Program-made: the position numbers and the translations under genes
The notes under the pieces: generated by a model
The model's input: only the letters and a program-made list of their open reading frames with translations
What the model was told of the DNA's origin: nothing
The model's database searches: none
Shown here: positions 42,666-51,937 of the stretch, in pieces
How the letters are laid out: the number at the start of each line of letters is the position of its first letter
Numbering within the stretch: position 1 is the first letter of the stretch
Assembly: GCA_050950645.1 (NCBI GenBank)
Contig: JBMNHZ010000018.1
Span: 1-64,000 of the forward strand
From: BRH-c25 sp012519325
GTDB lineage: Bacteria > Bacillota > Clostridia > Lutisporales > Lutisporaceae
Direction of reading: 5' to 3'
DNA length: 64,000 nt

Positions 42666-43115
42666 ATGTGGAACGGCAAGAAGTCAATCAGTCTTAGTAA
42701 ATTTTGCGTGCTTGCTTTCTCAGTTATGTTAATTGGAACTGATTTGTCAGCACCATGGATTGTGAAGTGGTTTCTGAGTTTTTCACGTGCCAGTTTAGTT
42801 GGAAAGGAAGCATTGTTCCTGTCAACCATATATTCCGGCAGTGTACCGGCAGCAGTTCTGCTTTTCTGCCTGTATCGCCTGCTCTACCATATTGAGAATG
42901 AACAGGTGTTCATTACAGCCAATGTAGAGTATTTAAGGCGGATTTCCTGGAGCTGCTTTGCAGGAGCTATTATCTGCTTTGCTTCAATATCCTATTATTT
43001 CCCTTGGATTTTTGTGGCTGTAGCCGCTGCATTTATGGGACTGATTGTGCGGGTGGTCAAAAATGTTGTTGCGCAAGCAGTAGAACTAAAGAACGAATCG
43101 GAACTCACCATATGA
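42666..43115 (+). CDS. DUF2975-family membrane protein
   Basis: The start ATG 42666 (MWNGKKSISLSK) follows GGAGGA; 149 residues. Four predicted membrane segments and the phrase TANVEYLRRISWSCFAGAIICF are typical of DUF2975, a small integral membrane family found in Firmicutes. DUF2975 genes are usually followed, as here, by a small Cro/C1-type regulator (the YoaS-YozG arrangement). Function unknown; the pair may form a membrane-linked regulatory switch. Confidence 0.82.
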   Translation: MWNGKKSISLSKFCVLAFSVMLIGTDLSAPWIVKWFLSFSRASLVGKEALFLSTIYSGSVPAAVLLFCLYRLLYHIENEQVFITANVEYLRRISWSCFAGAIICFASISYYFPWIFVAVAAAFMGLIVRVVKNVVAQAVELKNESELTI

Positions 43116-43131
43116 AGGGGGCAGTTATGAT

Positions 43132-43341
43132 ATGCCTATAATAGTGAATTTGGATGTAGTTATGGCAAAGCGGAAGATAACCTCCGGCGAGCTGGCTGAA
43201 AAGATCGGCATCAGCCAGGCGAATCTTTCCATACTTAAAACCGGTAAAGCCAAAGCAATACGTTTTTCAACCCTTGAGGCTTTATGTAAAGTCTTAGATT
43301 GCCAGCCAGGTGATATTCTGGAATTCAGGGAGCAAGACTAA
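43132..43341 (+). CDS. YozG-type small XRE-family regulator
   Basis: A 69-residue Cro/C1-type helix-turn-helix protein: PIIVNLDVVMAKRKITSGEL, IGISQANLSILKTGKAKAIR and LCKVLDCQPGDIL are the hallmarks of the HTH_26/YozG subgroup. It starts 17 bp after the DUF2975 gene (AAGGGGGCAG precedes it) and ends just before the DUF4173 gene. Probably represses or activates the promoter at 42590. Confidence 0.9.
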   Translation: MPIIVNLDVVMAKRKITSGELAEKIGISQANLSILKTGKAKAIRFSTLEALCKVLDCQPGDILEFREQD

Positions 43342-43360
43342 AACGAAGGAGATTGGGTAT

Positions 43361-44953
43361 ATGAAAGGGAGAATTCTAAGCAGTAATGGATTATTGGCGG
43401 TATCCGGAGAGGGAGTATCCGAAGGGTATAAGCCTAAGGAACCTTTTGCAGCGGACGGTCAGGATACGACTTTTGCAATGTTCGCATTTGTATTGGGATT
43501 TTTCTTCATAAGGTGGGTAATGTTTTCCTGGCAGGGCTGGGGGGTTACAGTATTTGCAATTGTCTATTGCTTTGCTGTTACCATGTATTTTGTGAAGAAA
43601 GGGATAATCATTACCCGTTCAGGGCTCTTTTGGCTGGCGGCGGTTATATTGATCGGAGTCAGTTATTCTCTTTATGCAAATAACGGTTTGGAACCATGGC
43701 GCAGTTTATTTTTGTTCTGTGCAGCCGTTTACTATGTAAGTAATGCCTCAGGGCGCCTGATTCTTGACAATACCAGCAATTGGCTAATGCTTGACGGAAT
43801 TAACGCTGTGTTTGTTATTCCCTTTAAAAACTTCGGGTGCCAGTATAAAAGTCTTTCTTCATCTAAGTATATAAAAAGAAGCTTCGGAAAGCAGTTTTTA
43901 TCCATTGCATTAGGACTGCTGCTGGCACTATTGGTTGCGGGTATGGTTCTGCCCCTTCTTTTGAAAGCGGATGGCGGAGGGTTTCTCAGGATTGCAAATA
44001 GGCTCATTGAATATTACCGGTGGATGCAGAATCGGTTTGAGAATATTATAATTGAGGTTATTCTTGCCATCCCAACTTCAGCATATATATTCGGGCTTGC
44101 AGCGGGCTGCGCCCACAATAGAGGGTGCAGTACATTCAAGAGAGAGGATATCCAATATGGGGCCGAATCAGTGCGGATACTGGCAGCTGCTACTGTTTAC
44201 ACTGTGCTCGGTTTAATATGCCTGCTCTATATAGTATTTATAGGCAGCCAGCTGCCCTATTTTTTCTCGGCATTTGCCGGACAGAGACCGGAGGGATGGC
44301 AGGTATACTCAGAATATGCCCGCAGCGGTTTTTTTGAGCTGTGCCAGATTGCGGCAATCAACCTATCCCTGCTTACATTGGCAAATCTTTTTTGCAGGAA
44401 GCTTCAAGGAAGAAACTATGCATTAAAGATTCTCAATTGTCTTCTATCCTTGCTGACTTTACTGCTTATAGCTACCGCATTCAGCAAAATGGCGCTGTAT
44501 ATTGGGGCATACGGCCTTTCGATACGCCGGCTGCTTCCGTGCCTGTTCATGGTTTTTCTTACAGTTGTATTCACAGGTGTAATAGTACTGCAAAAGCTTC
44601 GGTTTTCAATTGTACGGTTTTCAATTGTTGCAGGTACTGTAATGCTTTGTATACTTTGCTTACTTAATCCGGACGGCTTTGTCGCTGCCTATAATGCAGA
44701 ACGTTATCTTTCGGGAACGCTTGAAAGCTTTGATGTACGAATCTTGTACCAGTCCGGCCCTGCAGGGATTGACCCCGCACTAAAAGTTTATTCCCGGACA
44801 TCCGATAAAGAACTGAAAGCTGAACTAAGTGCTTATATATTTGATCAACGGGAAGAAAGCACAAGAAAATCGGGGCGGACACAGGATAATTTACAAAACA
44901 TGCTTGTCCGGCAGAAAGCTGCTGAGTTTGCAGAGCACAAAAATCAATATTGA
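43361..44953 (+). CDS. DUF4173-like polytopic membrane protein
   Basis: The start ATG 43361 (MKGRILSSNG) follows AAGGAG; 530 residues. About 11-12 hydrophobic segments. The C-terminal part (LLNPDGFVAAYNAERYLSG, then YQSGPAGIDPALKVY) is diagnostic of DUF4173/DUF4153 proteins, of unknown function and often found beside XRE regulators. It is co-directional with the two preceding genes, 20 bp after the XRE stop, so it is likely part of that operon. A hydrophilic, basic C-terminus (about 490-530) is cytoplasmic or extracellular. Confidence 0.75.
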   Translation: MKGRILSSNGLLAVSGEGVSEGYKPKEPFAADGQDTTFAMFAFVLGFFFIRWVMFSWQGWGVTVFAIVYCFAVTMYFVKKGIIITRSGLFWLAAVILIGVSYSLYANNGLEPWRSLFLFCAAVYYVSNASGRLILDNTSNWLMLDGINAVFVIPFKNFGCQYKSLSSSKYIKRSFGKQFLSIALGLLLALLVAGMVLPLLLKADGGGFLRIANRLIEYYRWMQNRFENIIIEVILAIPTSAYIFGLAAGCAHNRGCSTFKREDIQYGAESVRILAAATVYTVLGLICLLYIVFIGSQLPYFFSAFAGQRPEGWQVYSEYARSGFFELCQIAAINLSLLTLANLFCRKLQGRNYALKILNCLLSLLTLLLIATAFSKMALYIGAYGLSIRRLLPCLFMVFLTVVFTGVIVLQKLRFSIVRFSIVAGTVMLCILCLLNPDGFVAAYNAERYLSGTLESFDVRILYQSGPAGIDPALKVYSRTSDKELKAELSAYIFDQREESTRKSGRTQDNLQNMLVRQKAAEFAEHKNQY

Positions 44954-45185
44954 TATTCAGACTTCCATTCTAGAGCTCCACCAGGCTTTCTGTTATTGCG
45001 AGGCCCAGGCTGGAGCTGTTTGCATTTCCGCGCCATTTTACGCTTTAACCACATTATAATTCTGAACTCATTGTCTTTTACCATGCCATAAAAAGGATTT
45101 TTATCAATGAGTATAGAAATATTACTCAGTTAAAAGCATCAGAACTGAGATGCAGGTACGTAAACTGTACATTCGGAGGTAAGAT
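44954..45185 (+). other. Leader region of the purine cluster with alternative hairpins
   Basis: 232 bp before yqeC. AGCTCCA (44974-44980) pairs with TGGAGCT (45011-45017). Further down, CTCAGTT (45125-45131) can pair with AACTGAG (45143-45149), while GCATC (45136-45140) can pair with GATGC (45149-45153). The two small stems exclude each other. No known riboswitch (molybdenum cofactor, guanine, xanthine) could be recognised, and no U-run follows. Regulation by an attenuator is only a possibility. Confidence 0.35.
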
Positions 45186-45923
45186 ATGAAAGCCTTTTAT
45201 AGTCAAGTGAATATTAAACTGGAGAAAAAAGAAATGATCTGTCTGGTAGGAGCAGGTGGAAAAACCTCTTCAATGTTCAGGCTTGCGCAAGAGCTTTCAG
45301 ATGAAGGGAAAAAAGTTCTTGCCACAACTACTACGGCCATTAGATGTCCTTCAAGGGATCAGCATGACAGAATAGTGATTGCAGATTCTGTACTGCCGGA
45401 TTTTTTCAGGGACACAATCAACGGCAGTATAACGGTTTTAGGCAAGTCTATTTCAAACGAAGGCAAGCTTATGGGGGTTAATCCGGAATTACTGGATACT
45501 CTGTTCTTAGTAGGTATTTTCGATTATATACTTGTAGAGGGGGATGGTTCAAAAGGAAGGCCCGTTAAGGCGCCGGCAGGGCATGAGCCCGTTATACCGT
45601 CCCTTACTTCAAAGGTACTTGGATTAATAGGGCTTGATTGTATTGGGAAGAGAGTATGTCCGGAGTATGTCCATAGGCCGGAGCTTTTCTGCAGAATAAC
45701 AGGCTGCAGTGAGGGAGATACAATCGATACCGGTATGGTCAGCAGTCTGATTGCTCATGAAGAAGGCCTATTTAAAGCCGTTCCTTACCAGGCTGAACGT
45801 TATGTTGTGCTAAACAAGGCAGATGGAGAGAGAGAGAGGCTTGCTGCTGGTGAAATCATAAAAAGGCTTTCGAATATGGGGTATGAGCATGACGGGACAG
45901 TAATAGCAAGATTAGGGATGTGA
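45186..45923 (+). CDS. yqeC: YqeC, selenium cofactor biosynthesis protein
   Basis: A 245-residue P-loop protein: CLVGAGGKTSSMFRLAQEL (nucleotide loop), VLATTTTAIRCPS, YILVEGDGSKGRPVKAPAGHEPVIP (the family signature) and VVLNKADGE. YqeC occurs only with selenium-dependent molybdenum hydroxylases and is needed to mature their labile selenium cofactor. It opens a compact run with mocA (4 bp gap) and yqeB (overlap). GGAGGT precedes the ATG. Confidence 0.9.
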   Translation: MKAFYSQVNIKLEKKEMICLVGAGGKTSSMFRLAQELSDEGKKVLATTTTAIRCPSRDQHDRIVIADSVLPDFFRDTINGSITVLGKSISNEGKLMGVNPELLDTLFLVGIFDYILVEGDGSKGRPVKAPAGHEPVIPSLTSKVLGLIGLDCIGKRVCPEYVHRPELFCRITGCSEGDTIDTGMVSSLIAHEEGLFKAVPYQAERYVVLNKADGERERLAAGEIIKRLSNMGYEHDGTVIARLGM

Positions 45924-45927
45924 AAGT

Positions 45928-46518
45928 ATGATAAGCGGTATTATACTTGCATCGGGTTTATCCAGGAGAATGGGCGAGGACAAGCTGCTGCTTCCGGTTG
46001 CAGGAGTTCCTGTAATAGAGAGGGTTATAGCAGCAGCTTCAAAATCGGATCTTGAAGAGGTTATTCTTGTGTACGGCAATGATATTGTATATAATATCGG
46101 AAAGAAATTCCGGATAAAAGCTGTGAAGAATAATACTCCCCAATTGGGGCAAAGCTATTCAATCCGCCTGGGTGTTAAAAATTCCTGCAGGGCTGCTGAA
46201 GGACTAATGTTTCTCGTTGGGGATCAGCCCTATATCACCGAAAATATAATCAATAAGCTGATTAAGAGCTTTATGTCGGAGAAATGCAGTGCTGCAGTCC
46301 CTTTATATAATGGAACAAAAGGAAACCCGGTGATATTTTCCTCTAAGCTGAGAGAAAAGCTTATGGGCCTTTCGGGAGATTCGGGAGGGCGCGTGCTGCT
46401 TGAGGAAATGGAAGGGAGCGTCATTACCGTCAGTTTTGATGATCCTAAGCCGGGCCTGGACATTGACACCAGGGAAGAATATGAAGCGATAATAAGGCTG
46501 GAGGATAGAAATGGATGA
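45928..46518 (+). CDS. mocA: MocA-like molybdenum cofactor nucleotidyltransferase
   Basis: A 196-residue enzyme with the MobA/MocA fold. The N-terminal nucleotide loop ILASGLSRRMGEDKLLLPVAG, the metal-binding GDQPYI and the C-terminal GLDIDTREEYEAI are conserved. It should attach CMP (or GMP) to molybdopterin to give the dinucleotide cofactor used by the xanthine dehydrogenase at 52531. Stop and next start overlap by 8 bp. Confidence 0.88.
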   Translation: MISGIILASGLSRRMGEDKLLLPVAGVPVIERVIAAASKSDLEEVILVYGNDIVYNIGKKFRIKAVKNNTPQLGQSYSIRLGVKNSCRAAEGLMFLVGDQPYITENIINKLIKSFMSEKCSAAVPLYNGTKGNPVIFSSKLREKLMGLSGDSGGRVLLEEMEGSVITVSFDDPKPGLDIDTREEYEAIIRLEDRNG

Positions 46519-47314
46519 TATTATTATCATAAGAGGTGCAGGAGATATTGCAACCGGAATAGCGCACAGGCTGTATAAATGCGGCTTCAGGCTGCTTCTC
46601 ACGGAAATACAGAAGCCTCTTGTCATCAGGCGCTTAGCGTCCTTTGCAAATGCCGTTTTGGAAGGGGAAGCGGAAGTGGAGGGTGTACGCGCAGTAAAAG
46701 CGGAGTGTATTGAAGATATATATGAGGCATGGAGTAAGGAAAGCATTCCGGTGCTTTGCGACAGTGAATGCAATATAATTAGGCAAATAAAACCATTGGC
46801 GGTTGTTGATGCAATGTTGGCTAAAAGAAACATGGGGACCCACAGGGGTATGGCCTCCATTACAATAGGCGTCGGACCGGGGTTTGAGGCAGGTGTGGAT
46901 GTGGATGCAGTTGTTGAGACATGCAGAGGGCATTATTTAGGCAAGGTAATATATAAAGGGACAGCTTGTGCTGATACCGGAATCCCCGGAGATATTATGG
47001 GATATTCCGTACAAAGGCTGTTTAGGGCACCGGCCAGCGGGGTAATAAGAAATATACGGGAAATAGGAGATATGGTAAAACAGGGAGAAGCAGTTGCGTT
47101 TGTAGATAATACCCCGGTAAGGCCCAATATAGATGGAGTATTGAGAGGGCTTATTGCCAATGGAACCAAGGTAATGGAAGGCTGGAAAATCGGAGATGTG
47201 GACCCAAGGGGCATTAGGGAGTATTGCCATACAATATCAGATAAATCAAGGTCGGTTGCAGGCGGGGTTCTGGAAGCCATATTAGCACTGAAATATGAGA
47301 AATATGGAAGGTGA
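46511..47314 (+). CDS. yqeB: YqeB, selenium-dependent molybdenum hydroxylase system protein
   Basis: A 267-residue protein. The N-terminus IIIRGAGDIATGIAHRLYKCGF is a Rossmann-type loop; the middle GPGFEAGVDVDAVVETCRGH and the C-terminal ISDKSRSVAGGVLEAILAL match the EF2563/YqeB family. It occurs only with selenium-dependent hydroxylases. With yqeC and mocA it forms the cofactor module of the cluster. Confidence 0.9.
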   Translation: MDDIIIIRGAGDIATGIAHRLYKCGFRLLLTEIQKPLVIRRLASFANAVLEGEAEVEGVRAVKAECIEDIYEAWSKESIPVLCDSECNIIRQIKPLAVVDAMLAKRNMGTHRGMASITIGVGPGFEAGVDVDAVVETCRGHYLGKVIYKGTACADTGIPGDIMGYSVQRLFRAPASGVIRNIREIGDMVKQGEAVAFVDNTPVRPNIDGVLRGLIANGTKVMEGWKIGDVDPRGIREYCHTISDKSRSVAGGVLEAILALKYEKYGR

Positions 47315-47323
47315 TATCTTGTT

Positions 47324-49039
47324 ATGAGTGTAGAACAGAAACAAAAAAGAGTAGAGATTGCGTTGGGAAGAAAAAAGGCAGACAAGGTAATCAAAAATGC
47401 CAGAATTGTGAATGTGTTTACAAATGAAATAATACCAGGAGATATTGCAATACATGACAGCCTTATAGTAGGTGTCGGAAATTACTCAGGCAAAGAGGAA
47501 ATTGATGCATGCGGCAAATATGTTTGTCCCGGACTCATTGACAGTCATGTTCATATTGAGTCCAGTATGGTGACTCCGGCGGAATTTGCGAAAGTTGTTT
47601 TACAGCACGGAACGACTACAGTTATTGCAGATCCTCATGAAATAGCTAATGTATGCGGTATAGAAGGCATAAATTTTATGCTTAATGAGGCTAAAGCAGT
47701 ACCTATGAATATATTCTATATGATGCCTTCCTGTGTACCTGCAACTCCTTTTGAAAACAATGGAGCAGCTCTTACGGCAAAGGTAATGGAGCCTTTTGCA
47801 GGCAATCCCCTTATACTCGGACTCGGAGAGGTTATGAACTATCCGGCAGTTTTAGCAGGAGACAAGGATATCCTGAGTAAAATAGAGCTTTTTGATAATG
47901 GGGTTGTAGACGGGCATTCATCAGGATTATCGGAGCGTGAACTATGTGCGTACAAGGCTGTAGGAGTTATGACCAATCATGAATGTACAAGTATTGATGA
48001 AGTAATTGCACATCTGAGGCTCGGCATGTATGTACAGATAAGGGAAGGCTCTGCAGCCAGGAATCTTACCGACATAATATCAGGACTTATTGAACGGGGC
48101 GTTCCTTTGAACCGCTGTGTTTTTTGCACTGACGATAAGCACTTGCAGGATATTTCCAGAGAAGGGCATATAAACTACAATATAAAAAAGGCTGTCAGTC
48201 TGGGTGTTGATCCCATCGAAGCGATAAAAATGGCAACAATAAATCCTGCTCAATGCTACCGCCTGAAACGCTTGGGAGCTGTAGCACCGGGATATTCGGC
48301 CGATTTGATTGTTTTATCAGACTTAAACAGCTTTGATATTGATAAGGTGATTTTCCGTGGGTCAATAGTCTGCGAGAAGGGGAAAAAGCCCAATATCAAA
48401 AGAATCGTGGATGACCCCAATGTTTTAAATACGGTCAGAATTCCCGATTTGTCGATGGAGAATCTGAAAATAAAAATTAAAGGCGATACGGCGGCAGTTA
48501 TTACTGTCGTTCCAAATCAGTTGATTACTAAAAAAGAAAGGCTTGCCGTATCCAAGGACAGCGAAAACAATTTCATACCGGATGAAGTGTTTTCAAAAAT
48601 TGTTGTTGTAGAAAGGCATAAAGCTACAGGAAATATTGGCCTTGGAATTGTAAAAGGCTTTGGAATAAGAAACGGAGCCATAGCATCTACTGTGGCCCAC
48701 GATTCCCACAATCTTATTATAGCCGGTGACAATGATGCTGATATGCTTTTGGCTGCAAAGGTAGTGAAAGAAGCTAACGGAGGTTATGCCGTTGTGAGCA
48801 GCGGAAGGGTACTGGGAACGCTGCCTCTTCCCGTAGTCGGCCTTATGAGCGACAAGGATGCATTTTTTGTAGAAAAAAGGTTGATGGAAATGATAGAGTC
48901 AGCAAAAAATCTTGGGGTACCAGATGGAATTGATCCTTTCGTAACCCTGTCATTCCTTGCGCTGCCGGTTATTCCCGAAATAAGGGTAACAGACAGAGGC
49001 CTTTTTGATGTGGAGAGCTTTAGCTTCATTGACATATAG
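47324..49039 (+). CDS. ade: Adenine deaminase
   Basis: A 571-residue amidohydrolase of the Ade family (not the adenosine deaminase type). Metal-site motifs are GLIDSHVHIESSMVTPAEFA (His-x-His) and VVDGHSSGLSERELCAYKAVG (His), with the Asp in CVFCTDDKHLQDI. The C-terminal half contains SHNLIIAGDNDADM. It converts adenine to hypoxanthine and ammonia, feeding the xanthine dehydrogenase. It follows yqeB by 9 bp. Confidence 0.93.
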   Translation: MSVEQKQKRVEIALGRKKADKVIKNARIVNVFTNEIIPGDIAIHDSLIVGVGNYSGKEEIDACGKYVCPGLIDSHVHIESSMVTPAEFAKVVLQHGTTTVIADPHEIANVCGIEGINFMLNEAKAVPMNIFYMMPSCVPATPFENNGAALTAKVMEPFAGNPLILGLGEVMNYPAVLAGDKDILSKIELFDNGVVDGHSSGLSERELCAYKAVGVMTNHECTSIDEVIAHLRLGMYVQIREGSAARNLTDIISGLIERGVPLNRCVFCTDDKHLQDISREGHINYNIKKAVSLGVDPIEAIKMATINPAQCYRLKRLGAVAPGYSADLIVLSDLNSFDIDKVIFRGSIVCEKGKKPNIKRIVDDPNVLNTVRIPDLSMENLKIKIKGDTAAVITVVPNQLITKKERLAVSKDSENNFIPDEVFSKIVVVERHKATGNIGLGIVKGFGIRNGAIASTVAHDSHNLIIAGDNDADMLLAAKVVKEANGGYAVVSSGRVLGTLPLPVVGLMSDKDAFFVEKRLMEMIESAKNLGVPDGIDPFVTLSFLALPVIPEIRVTDRGLFDVESFSFIDI

Positions 49040-49070
49040 ATAAGAAAAAAGATTAAAGGAAGTGCCTTTT

Positions 49071-50441
49071 GTGAGTGAAAGAATGGATTTGATAATCAAA
49101 AATGGTACAATCATCACTGCATCGGAGTCATATAAAGCTGACGTTGCCGTAAAAAACGGCAAGATTGTTATGATTTCGGAGAATGTGCAGACAGAGGGGG
49201 AAAGGGTTGTTGATGCTGCAGGCAAATTGGTACTGCCTGGCGCTATTGATGCCCATGTACATCTTGAACTGCCTGTAGGGGGAACAATATCGGCGGACAG
49301 CTACGAGTCCGGTACCCGGGCTGCGGCTTGTGGCGGTACAACGATGATTATTGACTTTGCTACCCAGGAAAAGGGAATGGGACTTGTAGAAACCGTTCAG
49401 GACAGGTTAAGACATATAGAACCCCAGGCCTGCATAGATTATTCCTTTCACGTTGCGATAAGCGATCTTAATCCGGAAGTCCTTGAGGAATTTGAGGCTT
49501 CTGTAAGGTTTGGTATTCCAAGCTTCAAGCTCTATATGGTTTACAAGGATATGATGGTTGATGACGGGGAAATTGCCGATGCGCTGCAAAGGTCAAAAGA
49601 AACGGGCACTTTGATTGCAGTGCATGCGGAAAACCCCTATCTGATTGAGAGAAGAACCCGGAGGCTGCTTGCAGAGGGCAAGACTGGTGCATGGTATCAC
49701 TATGAAAGTCGCCCTGAATTCGTAGAAGTTGATGCTGTAAGGAGAGTGGTATACCTGGCAAAAATCTTTGGTGCTCCACTGTATATTGTGCATCTGTCGA
49801 GCAGGGAGGGTTTGGATGAAGTTACAAAAGCCAGGGATGAGGGCCTTGAAATATATGCGGAGACTTGTCCCCATTACCTGAACTTAACCAATGAGGTGTA
49901 TAAGAGGGAGGACGGCAGGAATTTCGTATGTTCTCCTTCTATCAAGGGAGAGGACAGCAGAAAGGCATTATGGGAAGGCTTGAGAAGAGGAGACATTTCT
50001 ACTGTTGCTACAGACCACTGTCCTTTTAAATCCTATGAAAAGGACTGGGGAAAGGAGGATTTTACCAAGATCCCCAATGGCTGCATGGGTATAGAGAACA
50101 TGTACCCGTATATGTTAAGTGAGGCTAGCAAAGGAAGTATTACATTCAATAAAGCGGTAGAGGTGTGTTGCACCAATGTCGCAAGGATTTTCGGCTGTGC
50201 TCCGCAAAAGGGGACTATAGCTGTCGGAAGTGATGCGGATATAGTTATTTATGATCCTAAAAAGAAATTCGTAGTATCCAGTAAAAACATGCATTCCGAT
50301 GTGGATTACACCATATGGGAGAACTGTGTAATGACCGGCTATCCTGTAATGACTTTCTCCAGGGGCAAACTGGTGTATGAAGAGGGCAGCTTCAAGGGAA
50401 ACCCCGGCTGGGGAAAGTTTGTGAAGCGCTATAGGAAGTAA
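49071..50441 (+). CDS. Dihydropyrimidinase / hydantoinase (HyuA-like)
   Basis: The start is placed at GTG 49071 (MSERMDLIIKNG), 10 bp after AAAGGA; a GTG at 49062 is also possible. About 456 residues. Amidohydrolase landmarks: DAHVHLELPVGG (His-x-His), IPSFKLYMVYKDMM (carbamylated Lys), VHAENPYLIERR and IVHLSSREGL (metal His), and TVATDHCPF (Asp). Related to E. coli HyuA (YgeZ), which lies in the equivalent purine cluster. It should open a hydantoin or dihydropyrimidine-like ring produced in purine breakdown. Confidence 0.9.
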   Translation: MSERMDLIIKNGTIITASESYKADVAVKNGKIVMISENVQTEGERVVDAAGKLVLPGAIDAHVHLELPVGGTISADSYESGTRAAACGGTTMIIDFATQEKGMGLVETVQDRLRHIEPQACIDYSFHVAISDLNPEVLEEFEASVRFGIPSFKLYMVYKDMMVDDGEIADALQRSKETGTLIAVHAENPYLIERRTRRLLAEGKTGAWYHYESRPEFVEVDAVRRVVYLAKIFGAPLYIVHLSSREGLDEVTKARDEGLEIYAETCPHYLNLTNEVYKREDGRNFVCSPSIKGEDSRKALWEGLRRGDISTVATDHCPFKSYEKDWGKEDFTKIPNGCMGIENMYPYMLSEASKGSITFNKAVEVCCTNVARIFGCAPQKGTIAVGSDADIVIYDPKKKFVVSSKNMHSDVDYTIWENCVMTGYPVMTFSRGKLVYEEGSFKGNPGWGKFVKRYRK

Positions 50442-50453
50442 AGTTAGTTAATA

Positions 50454-50605
50454 GGACACGGGAAGGACACGAGAAGGACACGGGGACGTTGGAGGACACG
50501 GGGACGTTGGAGGACACGGGGACGTTTCTCCTGTCTCGCTTTAGCGAGACAGGAGAAACGTCCCCGTGTCCTCTCGCGAGACAGGAGAAACGTCCCCGTG
50601 TCCTC
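50454..50605. repeat. REP-like palindromic repeat cluster
   Basis: Five copies of GGACACG-based units (two short, three with GGACACGGGGACGTT) lead into a perfect 31-bp inverted repeat (50510-50540 with 50543-50573, 2-nt loop). A further copy of the right arm follows (50576-50605). The arms contain GACGTTTCTCCTGTCTCGC. Far more GC-rich than the surroundings. It has the look of REP/BIME-type repeats that RAYT (IS200-like) transposases mobilise in Clostridia. Transcribed, it would form a very stable hairpin between the hydantoinase and ygeW genes. Confidence 0.8.
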
Positions 50606-50625
50606 GTTTTATTATAAAAGCTAAG

Positions 50626-50654
50626 TTGACAGAATATACTAAATATTTTATAAT
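50626..50654 (+). promoter_or_regulatory. Strong sigma-A promoter of the ygeW operon
   Basis: TTGACA (50626-50631), exactly 17 bp, TATAAT (50649-50654): a consensus match. It is 59 bp before the ygeW start, so the second half of the cluster has its own promoter after the REP-like repeat. Confidence 0.85.
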
Positions 50655-50712
50655 TATATTGATTAGACAATCAAATTTTCTTTTTAGGATTGGATGAAAA
50701 GGAGAGATATGC

Positions 50713-51909
50713 ATGGAAGAAATAAGAAAGTTGATTAATCAGTTTAAAAACCTAGATTGCAAGGCTATGTACAACAATGATTTTCTTTTGACATGGGAAA
50801 AAACCGATGATGAGATTCACGCTGTATTCCGGGTTGCGGAAATACTCCGTAAAATGAGGGAAAACAATATTTCTCCAAGAATATTTGACAGCGGGCTTGC
50901 AGTATCTTTGTTCAGAGATAATTCGACAAGAACCAGATTCAGCTTCAGCAGTGCCTGCAATCTGTTGGGCCTGACCGTGCAGGATCTGGATGAAGGTAAA
51001 TCACAGATAGCTCACGGCGAAACAGTGCGAGAGACTGCAAACATGATTTCTTTTATGGCCGATGTTATCGGTATACGTGACGATATGTACATAGGCAAGG
51101 GAAATACGTATATGAGGGAAGTCTCCAAGGCAGTACAGACAGGATATGAAGAGGGTGTCCTGGAGCAGAGGCCGACTCTGGTGAATCTGCAGTGCGATAT
51201 AGACCACCCTACACAATGTATGGCTGACATGCTTCACTTAATAAACTATTTCGGAGGTGTGGAAAATCTTAAAGGCAGGAAGATAGCCATGACATGGGCA
51301 TATTCTCCTTCATACGGCAAACCTTTGTCCGTACCACAGGGGGTAATAGGCCTAATGACAAGAATGGGAATGGAAGTGACTCTGGCTCATCCGGAAGGCT
51401 ATGAACTTCTTTCCGATGTTGAGGATGTGGCAAGAGAAAATGCTGTAAAATCCGGTGGGAAATTCACAAAGACCAATTCAATGAAGGAAGCCTTTGAAAA
51501 TGCTGATATAGTATATCCCAAGAGCTGGGCACCTTATGCCGCAATGGAGAAAAGGACGAGACTTTACGGAGAAGGAAGGTTCGAAGAAATAAAGGTTCTT
51601 GAAAAGGAGCTTCTTGCCCAAAATGCCGGTCATACCGATTGGGAATGCACAGAAGAAATGATGAGGCTGACAAAAGATGGAAAAGCATTGTATCTGCACT
51701 GCCTGCCCGCCGATATAACGGGGGTCAGCTGCAAGGAAGGAGAGGTTGCCGCATCCGTATTTGACCGCTATCGTGTGCAATTATACAAGCAGGCCGGCTT
51801 TAAGCCGTACATTATTGCGGCAATGATATTCCTGAGTAAGGTAAGGAACGTTCCTGAAACCCTTGAAAAAATTTTAAATTCTAATTCTCCCAGGTTCTTC
51901 GTAAAATAA
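50713..51909 (+). CDS. ygeW: YgeW-type knotted carbamoyltransferase
   Basis: A 398-residue member of the aspartate/ornithine carbamoyltransferase family. The carbamoyl-phosphate motif is FRDNSTRTRFSFSSACNLLG; HPTQCMADMLHL and YLHCLPADI follow the OTCase pattern. Length and the N-terminal KNLDCKAMYNNDFLLTWEKT match YgeW, an orphan transcarbamylase always found in purine-degradation clusters. The amino acceptor is unresolved; it may remove the carbamoyl group from a ureido intermediate to give carbamoyl phosphate for ATP formation. Confidence 0.92.
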   Translation: MEEIRKLINQFKNLDCKAMYNNDFLLTWEKTDDEIHAVFRVAEILRKMRENNISPRIFDSGLAVSLFRDNSTRTRFSFSSACNLLGLTVQDLDEGKSQIAHGETVRETANMISFMADVIGIRDDMYIGKGNTYMREVSKAVQTGYEEGVLEQRPTLVNLQCDIDHPTQCMADMLHLINYFGGVENLKGRKIAMTWAYSPSYGKPLSVPQGVIGLMTRMGMEVTLAHPEGYELLSDVEDVARENAVKSGGKFTKTNSMKEAFENADIVYPKSWAPYAAMEKRTRLYGEGRFEEIKVLEKELLAQNAGHTDWECTEEMMRLTKDGKALYLHCLPADITGVSCKEGEVAASVFDRYRVQLYKQAGFKPYIIAAMIFLSKVRNVPETLEKILNSNSPRFFVK

Positions 51910-51937
51910 ACAGAAACAAATAGAAAGAGGTACTTTT

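Noticed and set aside
44954..45185. Molybdenum-cofactor or purine riboswitch
   Set aside because: None of the conserved core words could be found; only short generic hairpins.
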